From: Rhodococcoides kroppenstedtii
GTDB lineage: Bacteria; Actinomycetota; Actinomycetes; Mycobacteriales; Mycobacteriaceae
Direction of reading: 5' to 3'
Assembly: GCF_900111805.1 (NCBI RefSeq)
Contig: NZ_FOJN01000005.1
Location: forward strand, 186,001 to 250,000
Length of the DNA stretch: 64,000 nt
Shown here piece after piece: positions 8,181 to 17,742 of the stretch (positions within the stretch are counted from its first letter, which is position 1; every line of letters starts with the position of its first letter). A program made the translations under genes and the position numbers. The notes under the pieces are model-generated. The model made no database searches. It had not been told where the DNA came from and was given only the letters and a program-made list of their open reading frames with translations.

Positions 8181-10007
8181 ATGACCGACGTCGTGCAGCA
8201 CATCCTCGACGACGTGTACGCGCTGTGCGCGCAGGACACCTCCGGCGCCGTCGCCGACTACATCCCCGAGCTCGCGTCCGCCGAACCGGAGCGCTTCGGC
8301 ATCTGCCTCACCACCGCCGACGGCTACGTCTACGAGGTGGGCGACACCCGGGTGCCCTTCACCATCCAGTCCGTCTCCAAGCCGTTCACCTACGCCCTGG
8401 CCCTCGCCGACCGCGGTGAGGAGGCGGTGGCGGCGAAGATCGACGTCGAGCCGTCGGGCGAGCCGTTCAACGAGATCAGTCTCGACCCCGTCACCGAACG
8501 CCCGCGCAACCCGATGATCAACGCCGGGGCCATCACCGCCGCGTCGCTCGTGGCGGGCGACACCCCCGGCGAGCAGTTCGAGCGCATCCGTCGGTCCTTC
8601 TCCCGGTTCGCGGGCCGTGATCTCGAGCTGGACGCCGCCGTGCACGCCTCGGAAGCCGCCACCGGGCATCGCAACCGCGCCATCGGACACATGTTGCGCT
8701 CGTTCGGCGTGGTCGAGTCGGATCCCGACGCGGCCGTCGACCTGTATTTTCGGCAGTGCTCGCTGACGGTCACCGGCCGGGACATCGCCCTGATGGCCGC
8801 GACTCTCGCCAACAACGGCACCAACCCGTGCACCGGAGTCGTCGCCGCCGACCCCGTGCTGACCGAGCGCGTACTCAGCGTCATGACCACCTGCGGCATG
8901 TACGACGGAGCGGGCGACTGGGTCAACCGCGTCGGGCTCCCCGCCAAGAGCGGTGTCGCCGGTTCCGTCATGGCCGTCCTGCCCGGCCAGCTCGGCATCT
9001 CCGTCTTCTCCCCCCGCCTCGACGGGCACGGCAACAGCGTGCGCGGCGTCCTCGCGTGCCGTGAGTTGTCCCGCCGCCTCGAACTCCACTTCCTCCATGT
9101 CGGACGCGCCGCCCGCAGCGCGGTCCGAGCCCGGTACAGCCTCGTCGACGCCCCGTCGCGGCGCCGCCGCACCGCATCCGAACAGCGCACCCTCGCCGAA
9201 CGGGGCTCGCGCGCACGGATCTTCGAACTGCACGGCGACCTGTTGTTCTCGGCCGCGGAGTCGGTCGTGCGTGCGGTGACACCGGCCGCGGACGAGACCC
9301 CGCCGGATGCGGTGGTACTGGACATGCGCCGCGTCGACGACGTCAGCGGAGTCGCGCGGTCCATGCTCGACGCGCTCGCCGATCAACTTCGAACCGCCGG
9401 GTGTGCCGCGGGGTTGGTCGATCCACGCGGCACCATGGCGCACACGGTGTCCACGCTCGCCGACCGGAACGGCTCCGGCCGGGTGTTCGCGACCCCGGAC
9501 TCGGCGCTCCGGTGGGCCGAGGACGTCGTCCTCGATCGGTGGTGCGACGGGCCGCGCCAGGCCACCGAGGTCTCGCTCGCCGAGCACCCGGTGCTGGCGG
9601 CGGCGACCCCGGACCACCGAGACCGCATCATGGCGCTCACCACCACCGTCCGGCACGCGCCGGGAACCGTCGTCGCCGACGTCGGCGACCCGGCACTCGG
9701 GCTGGCCCTGGTGCTGTCCGGTCGGGTGACCGTGGAATTCGTCTCCGACGACGACGTGGTCCGCCCGGTGTCGACGCTGTCCGCGGGGATGAGTTTCGGC
9801 GAGATCCCGCTGATCCGGCGCGGCGAGTTCGGGCTGCGGATCACCGCGGTCGAGGACACCGAGGTGGCCGTTCTCGCGCCGGCCGACTTCGACCGACTCC
9901 GCACCGAGGACCCGGCCGCGACGGCGGATCTGGTGATCACGCTGCTGGACCGCGCCTACGAGCAGGTGGAGACGATCGTGGGGGCGCTGAGGCAGCGGAC
10001 CACCTAG
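8181..10007 (+). CDS. glsA: Glutaminase with C-terminal STAS and cyclic-nucleotide-binding-like domains
   Basis: Hydrolyses glutamine to glutamate and ammonia. The serine-dependent glutaminase domain covers about residues 1-305; the catalytic Ser64-x-x-Lys67 is in SVSK, and NPMINAGAI follows. After a basic linker comes a STAS-like domain (about 345-440), then a cNMP-binding (CRP-type) domain (about 468-600, with FGEIPLIRRGEFGLR). At 608 aa it is about twice the length of a simple glutaminase, so the extra domains probably give allosteric or partner control. I chose the ATG at 8181; the open frame reaches back to 7839 inside dxs but gives no family sequence there. Confidence 0.9.
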   Translation: MTDVVQHILDDVYALCAQDTSGAVADYIPELASAEPERFGICLTTADGYVYEVGDTRVPFTIQSVSKPFTYALALADRGEEAVAAKIDVEPSGEPFNEISLDPVTERPRNPMINAGAITAASLVAGDTPGEQFERIRRSFSRFAGRDLELDAAVHASEAATGHRNRAIGHMLRSFGVVESDPDAAVDLYFRQCSLTVTGRDIALMAATLANNGTNPCTGVVAADPVLTERVLSVMTTCGMYDGAGDWVNRVGLPAKSGVAGSVMAVLPGQLGISVFSPRLDGHGNSVRGVLACRELSRRLELHFLHVGRAARSAVRARYSLVDAPSRRRRTASEQRTLAERGSRARIFELHGDLLFSAAESVVRAVTPAADETPPDAVVLDMRRVDDVSGVARSMLDALADQLRTAGCAAGLVDPRGTMAHTVSTLADRNGSGRVFATPDSALRWAEDVVLDRWCDGPRQATEVSLAEHPVLAAATPDHRDRIMALTTTVRHAPGTVVADVGDPALGLALVLSGRVTVEFVSDDDVVRPVSTLSAGMSFGEIPLIRRGEFGLRITAVEDTEVAVLAPADFDRLRTEDPAATADLVITLLDRAYEQVETIVGALRQRTT

Positions 10008-10021
10008 CGGTCGCAGGCCGA

Positions 10022-10861
10022 CTAGAACGTGACCGCGACGATCGGCTGGCCGGTGGGGGCGTCCGACCCGCCCTCGGGCTCGACGGTGACGGCCCAGGTG
10101 GTGGCGCCCGACAATCCGGTGACCAGGTGCTCCCGGTCCGCGGTGGCGCTGTCGGCCTCGATGAGTCCGGCGGGCCGGGGCGCGGGGTCCGCGCCGATGA
10201 GCCACATCTCGAACACTCGCCCGTCGCCGGGGTCGGCGACCCCGTCGAGCGTGACGACGGCCGCGTCCTGCGTGGGCGACCACGCGACGGTGGCCGAGCC
10301 GCCGCCCTCGACGGCCACGGTGCTGCGCTGGACGTCGTCGGCGGCGAGCACGGTCGCGGTCGGCGAGGCCGGATCGGAGCCGAACTGCTGGGACACGACG
10401 GCTCCCCCGACGCCGACCACGAGGACGGCAGCGGCGGCCGCGGCGGCGAGGCGCCACCGGCGTGTGCGACGACGATCGTCGAGCGAGACCACCGGGGACG
10501 GCTCCGCGACGGGGTCCGGCGGACCGGACGCGGTTTCGGGCTCGACGGCAGCGAGAATCCGCTCCCGCAGATGCGCGGGCGCGGGACTGGCATCCGCGTC
10601 GGCGGTGAGTGCGAGGGTGACGTGCACCGATTCGACGACGGCGTCGAACCGAGCGCGCTGGTCGGCGGGCGCCGACGCCACGCGTCGGTCGATGTCGGCG
10701 CGTTCGGCGTCGTCCACGGCGTCGAGCGCGTAGGCGTACGCGAGGTCGATCAGGTCCCGAGGTTCCGCGTCGCCGGACGGGGACGAAGGCAGGGAAGGCA
10801 CGGAAGGCATGGGGTCGAGCTCGTCTTTCCGATGTCGGCCGGGGCCGGCAGGGTCACTCAC
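10022..10861 (-). CDS. rskA: Anti-sigma-K factor
   Basis: Membrane-bound anti-sigma factor that should hold the adjacent SigK inactive until proteolysis releases it. The 279-aa protein has a cytoplasmic Asp/Glu-rich N-terminal domain. One transmembrane helix lies at about 135-157 (RWRLAAAAAAAVLVVGVGG), followed by an extracytoplasmic RskA C-terminal domain. The GTG start overlaps the sigK stop by 8 nt (GTGAGTGA), which suggests translational coupling and matched amounts. An internal ATG at 10807 (MPSVPS) is an alternative start. Confidence 0.87.
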   Translation of the reverse strand: MSDPAGPGRHRKDELDPMPSVPSLPSSPSGDAEPRDLIDLAYAYALDAVDDAERADIDRRVASAPADQRARFDAVVESVHVTLALTADADASPAPAHLRERILAAVEPETASGPPDPVAEPSPVVSLDDRRRTRRWRLAAAAAAAVLVVGVGGAVVSQQFGSDPASPTATVLAADDVQRSTVAVEGGGSATVAWSPTQDAAVVTLDGVADPGDGRVFEMWLIGADPAPRPAGLIEADSATADREHLVTGLSGATTWAVTVEPEGGSDAPTGQPIVAVTF

Positions 10862-11576
10862 CGCCGTCCACCCCCAGACATTTCTGTAGCTTGATCAATC
10901 CGTCCCGGATGCGGGACTTCACGGTGGGCACGGCGACTCCGAGTCGCTCGGCCACCTCGCGGTAGGTCCATCCGTTGTAGTACGCCATGCGGACGGATTC
11001 ACGTTGGGTCTCCGTGAGCGAGGCGAGACAGCGCACCACGGCCTCGGATTCGAGGGTCTGGGTGACCGACTCGAGCACCTCGTCGTGCGCGGGGTTGTGC
11101 GCCTTGCTGCCGTAGAGCGCCTCGCGGTCGGTGCCGGACTGTTCCGACCGCACCCGGTCGACGGCGCGGCGATGCGCCAGCGTCATCATCCAGGCCAGGG
11201 GTGAGCCCTGCGCAGGGTCGTAGCGGTCCGCGGACCGCCAGATCTGCAGGAAGACCTCCTGCGTCGTCTCCTCGCTGAACCCCGGATCCCGCAGGACACG
11301 GAGCACCATGCCGTAGACGCGGGAGGAGGTGAGGTCGTACAACCGACCGAACGCGGCCTGGTCACCCGTCGCGGACGCGGACAGCAGCGAGCGCAACTCG
11401 TCGGCCTCGGCGGCTCGCCGGGCCTTCACGTCGGACGTCGGCACCACGCAGGCCGCATCGACCGCGCTTGCGTCGACCGCTCCCGATTCGACCGTGTCCG
11501 ACTCGTCCGCACTCATCGCGCGCGATCCGACGCGGAACAAGATGTGTCGTTCATCGACCACGACACTAGTGGTCAT
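10854..11576 (-). CDS. sigK: ECF sigma factor SigK
   Basis: Extracytoplasmic-function sigma factor. Region 2 (RVYGMVLRVLRDPGFSEET and LAWMMTLAHRRAVDRVR) and region 4 (LTETQRESVRMAYYNGWTYREVAERLGV) closely resemble mycobacterial SigK. It forms an operon with the anti-sigma gene rskA. Three starts are possible: ATG 11648, ATG 11576 (chosen; GAGGTG lies 6 nt upstream) and ATG 11516, which would come closest to the roughly 190-aa family length. The mpt70/mpt83 antigens of M. tuberculosis sigK regulons are not nearby; the divergent neighbour is a DrrAB exporter. Confidence 0.85.
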   Translation of the reverse strand: MTTSVVVDERHILFRVGSRAMSADESDTVESGAVDASAVDAACVVPTSDVKARRAAEADELRSLLSASATGDQAAFGRLYDLTSSRVYGMVLRVLRDPGFSEETTQEVFLQIWRSADRYDPAQGSPLAWMMTLAHRRAVDRVRSEQSGTDREALYGSKAHNPAHDEVLESVTQTLESEAVVRCLASLTETQRESVRMAYYNGWTYREVAERLGVAVPTVKSRIRDGLIKLQKCLGVDGGE

Positions 11577-11807
11577 CGTCCACACCTCACTACCGGCCGC
11601 GCCGACTCGTCGTGGTCCACCCCCCACACAGACCTTGTGTTCCGTCATCGGGGATTCGGTACCGAGGACCGCTCGGACCGGAACCGAACCGGCCGGAATT
11701 CAAATCCGTTGCGACGACGCGCGCCGGCGCGCACGATGTGTGCGCATCGACCGGGTTCGTCACCCGACCCGCGATGACTTTTCGATCCGACAGGAGTCGT
11801 CACCGGT

Positions 11808-12812
11808 ATGAATCCCCCCATCACCGACGGGGCGCGCCTCGCCCCGGCCGACGGCATCGCCACCGACCTCGCGATCGAGGCGACCGGCCTCACGAAGACG
11901 TTCGGGTCCACCGTCGCGGTGGACGGCGTGGACCTCGCCGTGCCGCGCGGCGGCGTCTACGGCGTGCTCGGCCCCAACGGTGCGGGCAAGACCACCACCA
12001 TGCGCATGCTCGCGACGCTGACGAGCATCGACGGCGGGTCCGCCCGGGTCCTCGGCCACGACGTGGCCACCGAACCCGACGCCGTGCGGTCGGCCGTGTC
12101 GCTGACCGGACAGTTCGCGTCGCTCGACGAGGACCTGACCGGCTGGGAGAACCTGGTGCTGTTGTCCCGCCTGTACGGCTACAGCCGACCGGCCGCACGC
12201 GAGCGCGCGGACCTGTTGCTGCAGGTCTTCGACCTGTCGGCCGCGGCGAGCAAGCAGGTCAAGACGTACTCCGGCGGGATGCGGCGACGGGTCGACATCG
12301 CCGCCGGCCTGGTCGTCACACCGGCACTGATGTTCCTCGACGAGCCGACCACCGGCCTCGACCCGCGCAGCCGCAACCAGGTCTGGGAGATCGTGCGGTC
12401 ACTGGTCGCGGGTGGAACCACGGTCCTGCTCACCACCCAGTACCTCGACGAGGCCGATCAGCTGGCCGACCGCGTCGCCGTCATCGATTCCGGTCGCGTC
12501 ATCGCCGAGGGCACCACCGGCCAGCTGAAGGCCTCGGTGGGCTCGGGCTCCCTGCACGTCCGGGTGGTCGAGTCCGCCACCCGTCCCGAGGCGGCGCGGA
12601 TCCTGCGGGAGACGCTGCGGACGGACGTGATCGAGGAGCCGGATCCGGCCGCCCTCACCTCCATCGTCGACGACACGGCCGCGGTGGCGCGCGGCCTCAC
12701 CGCCCTGCACGAGGCCGGTGTCGAGATCGGCACCTACGCGCTCGGGCAACCGAGCCTCGACGAAGTGTTCCTGGCCCTCACCGGCCGACCCACCGACCAG
12801 GAGGCGTCCTGA
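11808..12812 (+). CDS. Daunorubicin-resistance-type ABC transporter ATP-binding protein (DrrA family)
   Basis: ATPase of a two-gene exporter. The 334-aa protein has Walker [11 protein letters not shown] at about residues 55-64, signature [10 protein letters not shown] near 153-162 and Walker [13 protein letters not shown] near 173-184. The C-terminal extension is typical of DrrA. The ATG follows a CAGGAG ribosome-binding site 12-13 nt upstream. The downstream permease starts 2 nt after this stop. M. tuberculosis has the Rv2686c-Rv2688c exporter at this place. The substrate is unknown; lipids or drugs are typical. Confidence 0.9.
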   Translation: MNPPITDGARLAPADGIATDLAIEATGLTKTFGSTVAVDGVDLAVPRGGVYGVLGPNGAGKTTTMRMLATLTSIDGGSARVLGHDVATEPDAVRSAVSLTGQFASLDEDLTGWENLVLLSRLYGYSRPAARERADLLLQVFDLSAAASKQVKTYSGGMRRRVDIAAGLVVTPALMFLDEPTTGLDPRSRNQVWEIVRSLVAGGTTVLLTTQYLDEADQLADRVAVIDSGRVIAEGTTGQLKASVGSGSLHVRVVESATRPEAARILRETLRTDVIEEPDPAALTSIVDDTAAVARGLTALHEAGVEIGTYALGQPSLDEVFLALTGRPTDQEAS

Positions 12813-12814
12813 CG

Positions 12815-13657
12815 ATGACCACCACCGAGTCCGGCGTCCGCACGGCGGGCGCGACCCCGTCCGTCGCCGACCTGCTCGCGTCGTCCGGGCCGAGGCCCGC
12901 GCGCCCGACGGCGTCGTCGACGGCACTCTCCTTCGGCTGGCGCGCGCTGCTCAAGATCAAGCACGTCCCCGAGCAGCTGTTCGACGTGACGATGTTTCCC
13001 ATCATGTTCACGCTGATGTTCACGTTCCTGTTCGGCGGAGCGCTGGCGGGCTCGACGGGGGCCTACATCCAGTTCCTGCTGCCCGGCATCCTGGTGCAGA
13101 CGGTCGTGATGATCACGATGTACACGGGCATGACGCTGAACCGGGACATCGAGAAGGGCGTGTTCGACCGCTTCCGGTCCCTGCCGATGTGGCGACCGGC
13201 GCCGCTGGTGGGCGCCCTCCTCGGGGACGTCGTGCGCTACACCCTCGCGTCCACCATCGTGCTGGCGCTCGGATTCGCGCTGGGCTTCCGGCCGGCGGGC
13301 GGTCTGCTCGGAATGGTGGTCGCCGTGGGGCTGCTGCTGGTGTTCTCGTTCTGCGTCTCGTGGGTGTGGACCATGTTCGCGCTGATGATGCGCAGCGAGA
13401 CCGCCGTGATGAGCGTGTCGATGCTCGTGCTCTTCCCGCTCACCTTCGCCAGCAACATCTTCGTCGACCCGGCCACCATGCCGGGCTGGTTGCAGGCGTT
13501 CGTGGAGGTCAACCCGGTGTCCCATCTGGTGACCACCCTGCGCAGCGTGTCCGACGGCGCGGTGGACACCCACGCCCTGATGTGGACGGGCATCTGGTCG
13601 GCGGGACTGCTCGCGATCTTCGGACCGATCACCATGCGGCTCTACAACCGCAAGTAG
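12815..13657 (+). CDS. ABC transporter permease (DrrB/ABC-2 type)
   Basis: Membrane partner of the preceding DrrA-type ATPase, 280 aa. It has about six hydrophobic helices from residue 60 on, and contains the ABC-2 signature region around NRDIEKGVFDRFRSLPM. The ATG lies 2 nt past the ATPase stop, with GGAGG inside the end of that gene as ribosome-binding site. The frame is open further upstream only as a shadow of the ATPase gene. Confidence 0.9.
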   Translation: MTTTESGVRTAGATPSVADLLASSGPRPARPTASSTALSFGWRALLKIKHVPEQLFDVTMFPIMFTLMFTFLFGGALAGSTGAYIQFLLPGILVQTVVMITMYTGMTLNRDIEKGVFDRFRSLPMWRPAPLVGALLGDVVRYTLASTIVLALGFALGFRPAGGLLGMVVAVGLLLVFSFCVSWVWTMFALMMRSETAVMSVSMLVLFPLTFASNIFVDPATMPGWLQAFVEVNPVSHLVTTLRSVSDGAVDTHALMWTGIWSAGLLAIFGPITMRLYNRK

Positions 13658-13663
13658 GTCCGC

Positions 13664-14920
13664 TCAGCGCACCAGGGCGGCGATGCACTCCACGTGGCTG
13701 GTGAGCGGGAACGCATCGAACGCCCTGAGGTGCTCGAGGCGATAGCCGTGCGAGAGGTAGAGACCGACGTCGCGGGCGAAGGAGGCCGGGTCGCAGCCGA
13801 CGTGGACCACGCGGCGCGGCCCGGCGTCCGCGACGGCGGCCACCACGGCCTTCCCGGCGCCCGCCCGCGGCGGGTCGAGGATCACGGTCGCCGGGTCGGC
13901 CGGCAGGTCCGCGATCGCGTGCTGCACCGGCGCCGCTCGGAGGTCGACGGCCGGGAGGTCGGCCAGCGCGGCGCGACCGTCGCGCACGGCGTCGGCCCCG
14001 GCCTCGACGCCGACGACCGATCCGCTGCTTCCGGCGTCGCCCGCCACCGCGGCCGCGAAGACCCCCGCGCCGGCGTACAGATCCCACACCGTGTCGCCCG
14101 GTCGGACGTCTGCCCACTCGCGCACCACCGCGGAGTACCGGTCGGGGGCGTGGCGGTGAGCCTGCCAGAAGCCGTGGGCGTCGACCGTCCACTCCCGATC
14201 AACGACGCGCTGGCGCGCTCGACCCGAGCCGACGACGGCGCGATGGGCGCGGGGTGCGGACCGGCGAGCCCGTCGGGACGACGCCGCCCGACGCGCACCA
14301 CCACCGGCCCGCGACGACGACCCGGGAGGGGCGATCTCGACGACGTGCCGGGCGCCGTCGGAGTCCAGCGCCACCACGAGATCCGCACCGGGAGTCCAGG
14401 TGCGATCGGCGAGTCCGTCGTAGGCGACGGCGGGCGACTGGGGGCAGGCGAGGTCGGTGACCAGCTCCGCGCTGCGCGCGCGGTGGAAGCCGGCGTGGCC
14501 GTCGGCGCCCACCCCGAGCCGGAGCCGGGTCCGCCATCCGGTCCGCTCGCCCCACATCTCCACGTCGACGTCGGTCTCGACCCGGGCGATGCGTCGCAGT
14601 TGCTCGGACACCACCGCCGCCTTCCACGCCCGCGCGCCGGCCTCGCTCGCGTGAGACAGGTCGCAGCAGCCGGACGCTCCGGGCCCCGCGATCGGGCACA
14701 GCGGAGCGATCCGCTCGGGTGAGGCGTCGACGATCTCCACGGCGTCGGCTCGGCAGAAGCTGCCTCCGGTGTCATAGGTGATCAGGGCGCGCACCGTCTC
14801 CCCCGGCAGGCTGTGCCGGACGAAGATCACCCGGCCGTCGTATCGCGCCACGCAGAATCCGCCGTGCCCCGGCGTGCCGACCACGACCTCGAGCACGCGG
14901 CCCGCCCAGGACTCGCTCAT
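13664..14920 (-). CDS. TRAM-domain class I SAM-dependent RNA (uracil-C5) methyltransferase
   Basis: Member of the TrmA/RlmCD family, methylating uracil in tRNA or rRNA. The 418-aa protein has an N-terminal TRAM domain (about 1-60) and a Cys cluster CPIAGPGASGCCDLSH like the Fe-S region of RlmD. The SAM motif is DLYAGAGVFAAA, followed by DPPRAGAG; the catalytic Cys is in VGCDPASFARD. A low-complexity Arg/Ala/Ser stretch (about 205-245) interrupts the middle domain. The ATG overlaps the stop of the upstream permease gene (ATGA). It is the counterpart of Rv2689c. The target base is not predictable. Confidence 0.87.
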   Translation of the reverse strand: MSESWAGRVLEVVVGTPGHGGFCVARYDGRVIFVRHSLPGETVRALITYDTGGSFCRADAVEIVDASPERIAPLCPIAGPGASGCCDLSHASEAGARAWKAAVVSEQLRRIARVETDVDVEMWGERTGWRTRLRLGVGADGHAGFHRARSAELVTDLACPQSPAVAYDGLADRTWTPGADLVVALDSDGARHVVEIAPPGSSSRAGGGARRAASSRRARRSAPRAHRAVVGSGRARQRVVDREWTVDAHGFWQAHRHAPDRYSAVVREWADVRPGDTVWDLYAGAGVFAAAVAGDAGSSGSVVGVEAGADAVRDGRAALADLPAVDLRAAPVQHAIADLPADPATVILDPPRAGAGKAVVAAVADAGPRRVVHVGCDPASFARDVGLYLSHGYRLEHLRAFDAFPLTSHVECIAALVR

Positions 14921-16926
14921 GCGCCGGGGCCGGATTCGCGAGGAGACTCGTATCCGCGCCGAGACCCACCCGGCGCGTTCTGCAGGCTCTCGCGCTTGGC
15001 CCGCTCGGACGAGTTGAGCTGCCACGGAACGCTGGTCACCATGACGCCGGGCTGGAACAGCAGGCGACTCTTGAGCCGCAGGGCGCTCTGATTGTGCAGG
15101 ACCTGCTCCCACCAGTGCCCGACGACGTACTCGGGGATGAAGACGGTGACGACGTCCCGCGGGGAGTCCCGCTTGACGCGCTTGACGTAGTCGAGCACCG
15201 GCTTCGTGATCTCCCGGTAAGGCGACTCGACGACCTTGAGCGGAACGGTGACGTCGCTCTTCTCCCAGTCCCGCACCAACGCACGCGTGTCGGCCTCGTC
15301 GACGTTGACGGTGATCGCTTCGAGGGTGTCCGGCCGCGTGGCGCGCGCATACGCGAGTGCGCGCAGCGTCGGGCTGTGCAGCTTGGACACCAACACGATC
15401 GAATGCGTGCGGCTGGGCAGCACGCCGTCCCACTCGACGTCGGACAGTTCTGCCGACACCGAGTCGTAGTGCTTCCGGATCAGCTTCATGAGCCCGAAGA
15501 TGAACAACATCGCCGCGATCGCGATCCACGCGCCGGCCAGGAACTTGGTGATCAGCACGATCACCAGCACCACGCCGGTCATGGCCAGTCCGATGCCGTT
15601 GACCACGCGGGAGCGCATCATGCGCCGACGGGACGCCGGGTCGGTCTCCTCGCGCAGCAGCCGCGTCCAGTGCAGCACCATGCCGGTCTGGCTGAGCGTG
15701 AACGACACGAAGACGCCGACGATGTAGAGCTGGATGAGCTTGGTCACCTCGGCACCGAAGACCACGACGAACGTGATCGCGGCGGCCGAGAGGAAGACGA
15801 TGCCGTTACTGAACGCCAGGCGGTCACCGCGCGTGTGGAACTGACGAGGGAGGAATCGGTCCTGCGCCAGGATCGAGCCGAGCACCGGGAACCCGTTGAA
15901 CGCAGTGTTGGCGGCCAGAACCAGGATGAGCGCCGTGACGATGGTGATGAAGTAGAAGCCGGGGGTGAACCCCTGGAAGACGGCCTCCGCGAGCTGCGCG
16001 ATCAGCGTCTTCTGTTCGTACCCCTCGGGCGCGCCGATCAGCTGGGTCGCGGGATCTTCCGCGTACTTCACGCCGATCTTCTCGGCCAGCACGATGATCC
16101 CCATGAGCAGGGTGACGCCGATGGTGCCGAGCAGCAGCAGCGTGGTGGCGGCGTTGCGGGACTTCGGTTTGCGGAACGCCGGCACGCCGTTGGAGATCGC
16201 CTCCACGCCGGTCAGCGCCGCGCAGCCGGACGAGAACGCGCGGGCGAGCAGGAACGCGAACGCGATGCCGTAGAGGTGACTGTCCTCGGCCTGCAGGTCG
16301 AAGGCCGACGACTCCGCCGACACGTCCTCCCCCAGCACGAAGACCTGGATCAGCCCCCACGCCAGCATGACGAACATGCCGATCATGAAGGCGTACGTCG
16401 GGATCGCGAACGCGGTGCCGGACTCGCGGACGCCGCGCAGGTTCACCGCGGTGATCGCCGCGATGGCCGCGACGGCGAACAGCACCTTGTGTTCGGCGAC
16501 GAACGGCACCGCGGACCCGATGTTCGACGCCGCGGCCGAGATGGAGACGGCGACGGTGAGGACGTAGTCGACCATCAGCGCGCTGCCGACGGTCAGACCC
16601 GCCGTGGGGCCGAGATTGGTGGTCGCCACCTCGTAGTCGCCGCCGCCGGACGGGTAGGCGTGGACGTTCTGCCGGTAGCTCGCGACGACGACCGCCATGA
16701 CGACGGCCACGGCCAGGCCGATCCAGAGCGAGAACGAGTACGCCGTGATGCCGGCCACCGACAACACCAGGAAGATCTCCTCCGGCGCGTAGGCGACCGA
16801 CGACATGGCGTCGGAGGCGAAGACGGGCAGCGCGATGCGCTTGGGCAGCAGCGTGTGGCCGAGCGTGTCGCTGCGGAACGGCCGACCCAGCAGCAGCCTC
16901 TTGGTGGCCGTCGAAAGCTTGGACAC
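14917..16926 (-). CDS. APC-superfamily permease (amino acid or K+ transporter type)
   Basis: Integral membrane transporter of 669 aa. About twelve helices span residues 35-460, followed by a long cytoplasmic C-terminal domain (about 480-640). The motif FASDAMSSVAYAPEEIF near the N-terminus is characteristic of this APC subgroup. The chosen GTG at 16926 gives the VSKLSTATKRLLLGRPF start; the frame is open to 17007. It is divergent from the ceoB-ceoC K+-regulator pair and overlaps the RNA methyltransferase by 4 nt, as in the Rv2689c-Rv2692 arrangement. The neighbours suggest a role in potassium uptake, but that is inference. Confidence 0.88.
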   Translation of the reverse strand: MSKLSTATKRLLLGRPFRSDTLGHTLLPKRIALPVFASDAMSSVAYAPEEIFLVLSVAGITAYSFSLWIGLAVAVVMAVVVASYRQNVHAYPSGGGDYEVATTNLGPTAGLTVGSALMVDYVLTVAVSISAAASNIGSAVPFVAEHKVLFAVAAIAAITAVNLRGVRESGTAFAIPTYAFMIGMFVMLAWGLIQVFVLGEDVSAESSAFDLQAEDSHLYGIAFAFLLARAFSSGCAALTGVEAISNGVPAFRKPKSRNAATTLLLLGTIGVTLLMGIIVLAEKIGVKYAEDPATQLIGAPEGYEQKTLIAQLAEAVFQGFTPGFYFITIVTALILVLAANTAFNGFPVLGSILAQDRFLPRQFHTRGDRLAFSNGIVFLSAAAITFVVVFGAEVTKLIQLYIVGVFVSFTLSQTGMVLHWTRLLREETDPASRRRMMRSRVVNGIGLAMTGVVLVIVLITKFLAGAWIAIAAMLFIFGLMKLIRKHYDSVSAELSDVEWDGVLPSRTHSIVLVSKLHSPTLRALAYARATRPDTLEAITVNVDEADTRALVRDWEKSDVTVPLKVVESPYREITKPVLDYVKRVKRDSPRDVVTVFIPEYVVGHWWEQVLHNQSALRLKSRLLFQPGVMVTSVPWQLNSSERAKRESLQNAPGGSRRGYESPRESGPGA

Positions 16927-17033
16927 AGGCAGAAGCGTAAGCCGTGCCGGACTCGACCGGGGGGCAGGGTGACCGATAGCGTGAGCGCGTCGGTCCTGCC
17001 CACGCATTTCTTCCGCCCCGAACGGAGCAGTCG

Positions 17034-17696
17034 TTGTACGTCGTCGTCATGGGGTGCGGCCGAGTCGGATCGTCGCTCGCCACCGCCCTGTCCCGCCTCG
17101 GGCACGAGGTGGCCGTCATCGATCGCGACCCCACCGCCTTCGGTCGCCTCGGCAGCGCCTTCACCGGCCGTCGGGTCACGGGGATGGGTTTCGACCGGGA
17201 CGTCCTGGTGGAGGCAGGGATCGACCGCGCCGACGCGCTCGCCGCGGTCTCCTCCGGAGACAACTCCAACATCATCTCCGCGCGCGTCGCGCGGGAGACC
17301 TTCGGCGTCGAGCGGGTGGTCGCGCGGATCTACGACGCCAAGCGCGCCCGCGTGTACGAACGGCTGGGCATCCCGACGGTGGCGACGGTGCCGTGGACGA
17401 CGGACCGCTTCCTGCACACCCTGATCCACGACAACGAGCAGACCAAGTGGCGCGACCCGTCGGGCAACGTCGCGGTCACCCGCCTCGACCTCGCCGACGG
17501 CTGGGTCGGGCGCAGCGTCACCCTGCTCGAGAAGACCACCGGTACCCGGGTGGCGTTTCTCATCCGCTTCGGCAGCGGGCTGCTCCCCGACCGGAAGACG
17601 GTACTGCAGGCCGAGGACGAGGTGTGGGTGGCCGCCGTCGACGGCATGGTCGCCGAGGCCGTCGCGCTCGCGAGCAGCCCGCCCCCCGAGGAATGA
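17034..17696 (+). CDS. ceoB: TrkA-family potassium uptake regulator CeoB
   Basis: Peripheral regulator of K+ transport, 220 aa. It has an RCK-N Rossmann NAD-binding domain (VVVMGCGRVGSS at the N-terminus, acidic residue after the second strand in VIDRD) and an RCK-C ligand domain after about residue 135. The TTG start is preceded by GGAGCAG. It forms an operon with ceoC, 46 nt downstream, and is divergent from the APC permease, which may be its partner. Confidence 0.88.
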   Translation: MYVVVMGCGRVGSSLATALSRLGHEVAVIDRDPTAFGRLGSAFTGRRVTGMGFDRDVLVEAGIDRADALAAVSSGDNSNIISARVARETFGVERVVARIYDAKRARVYERLGIPTVATVPWTTDRFLHTLIHDNEQTKWRDPSGNVAVTRLDLADGWVGRSVTLLEKTTGTRVAFLIRFGSGLLPDRKTVLQAEDEVWVAAVDGMVAEAVALASSPPPEE

Positions 17697-17742
17697 CGCC
17701 CGCCGCCCACCGTCGCACCTCGACCCGAGAAGGAACCCGAGT

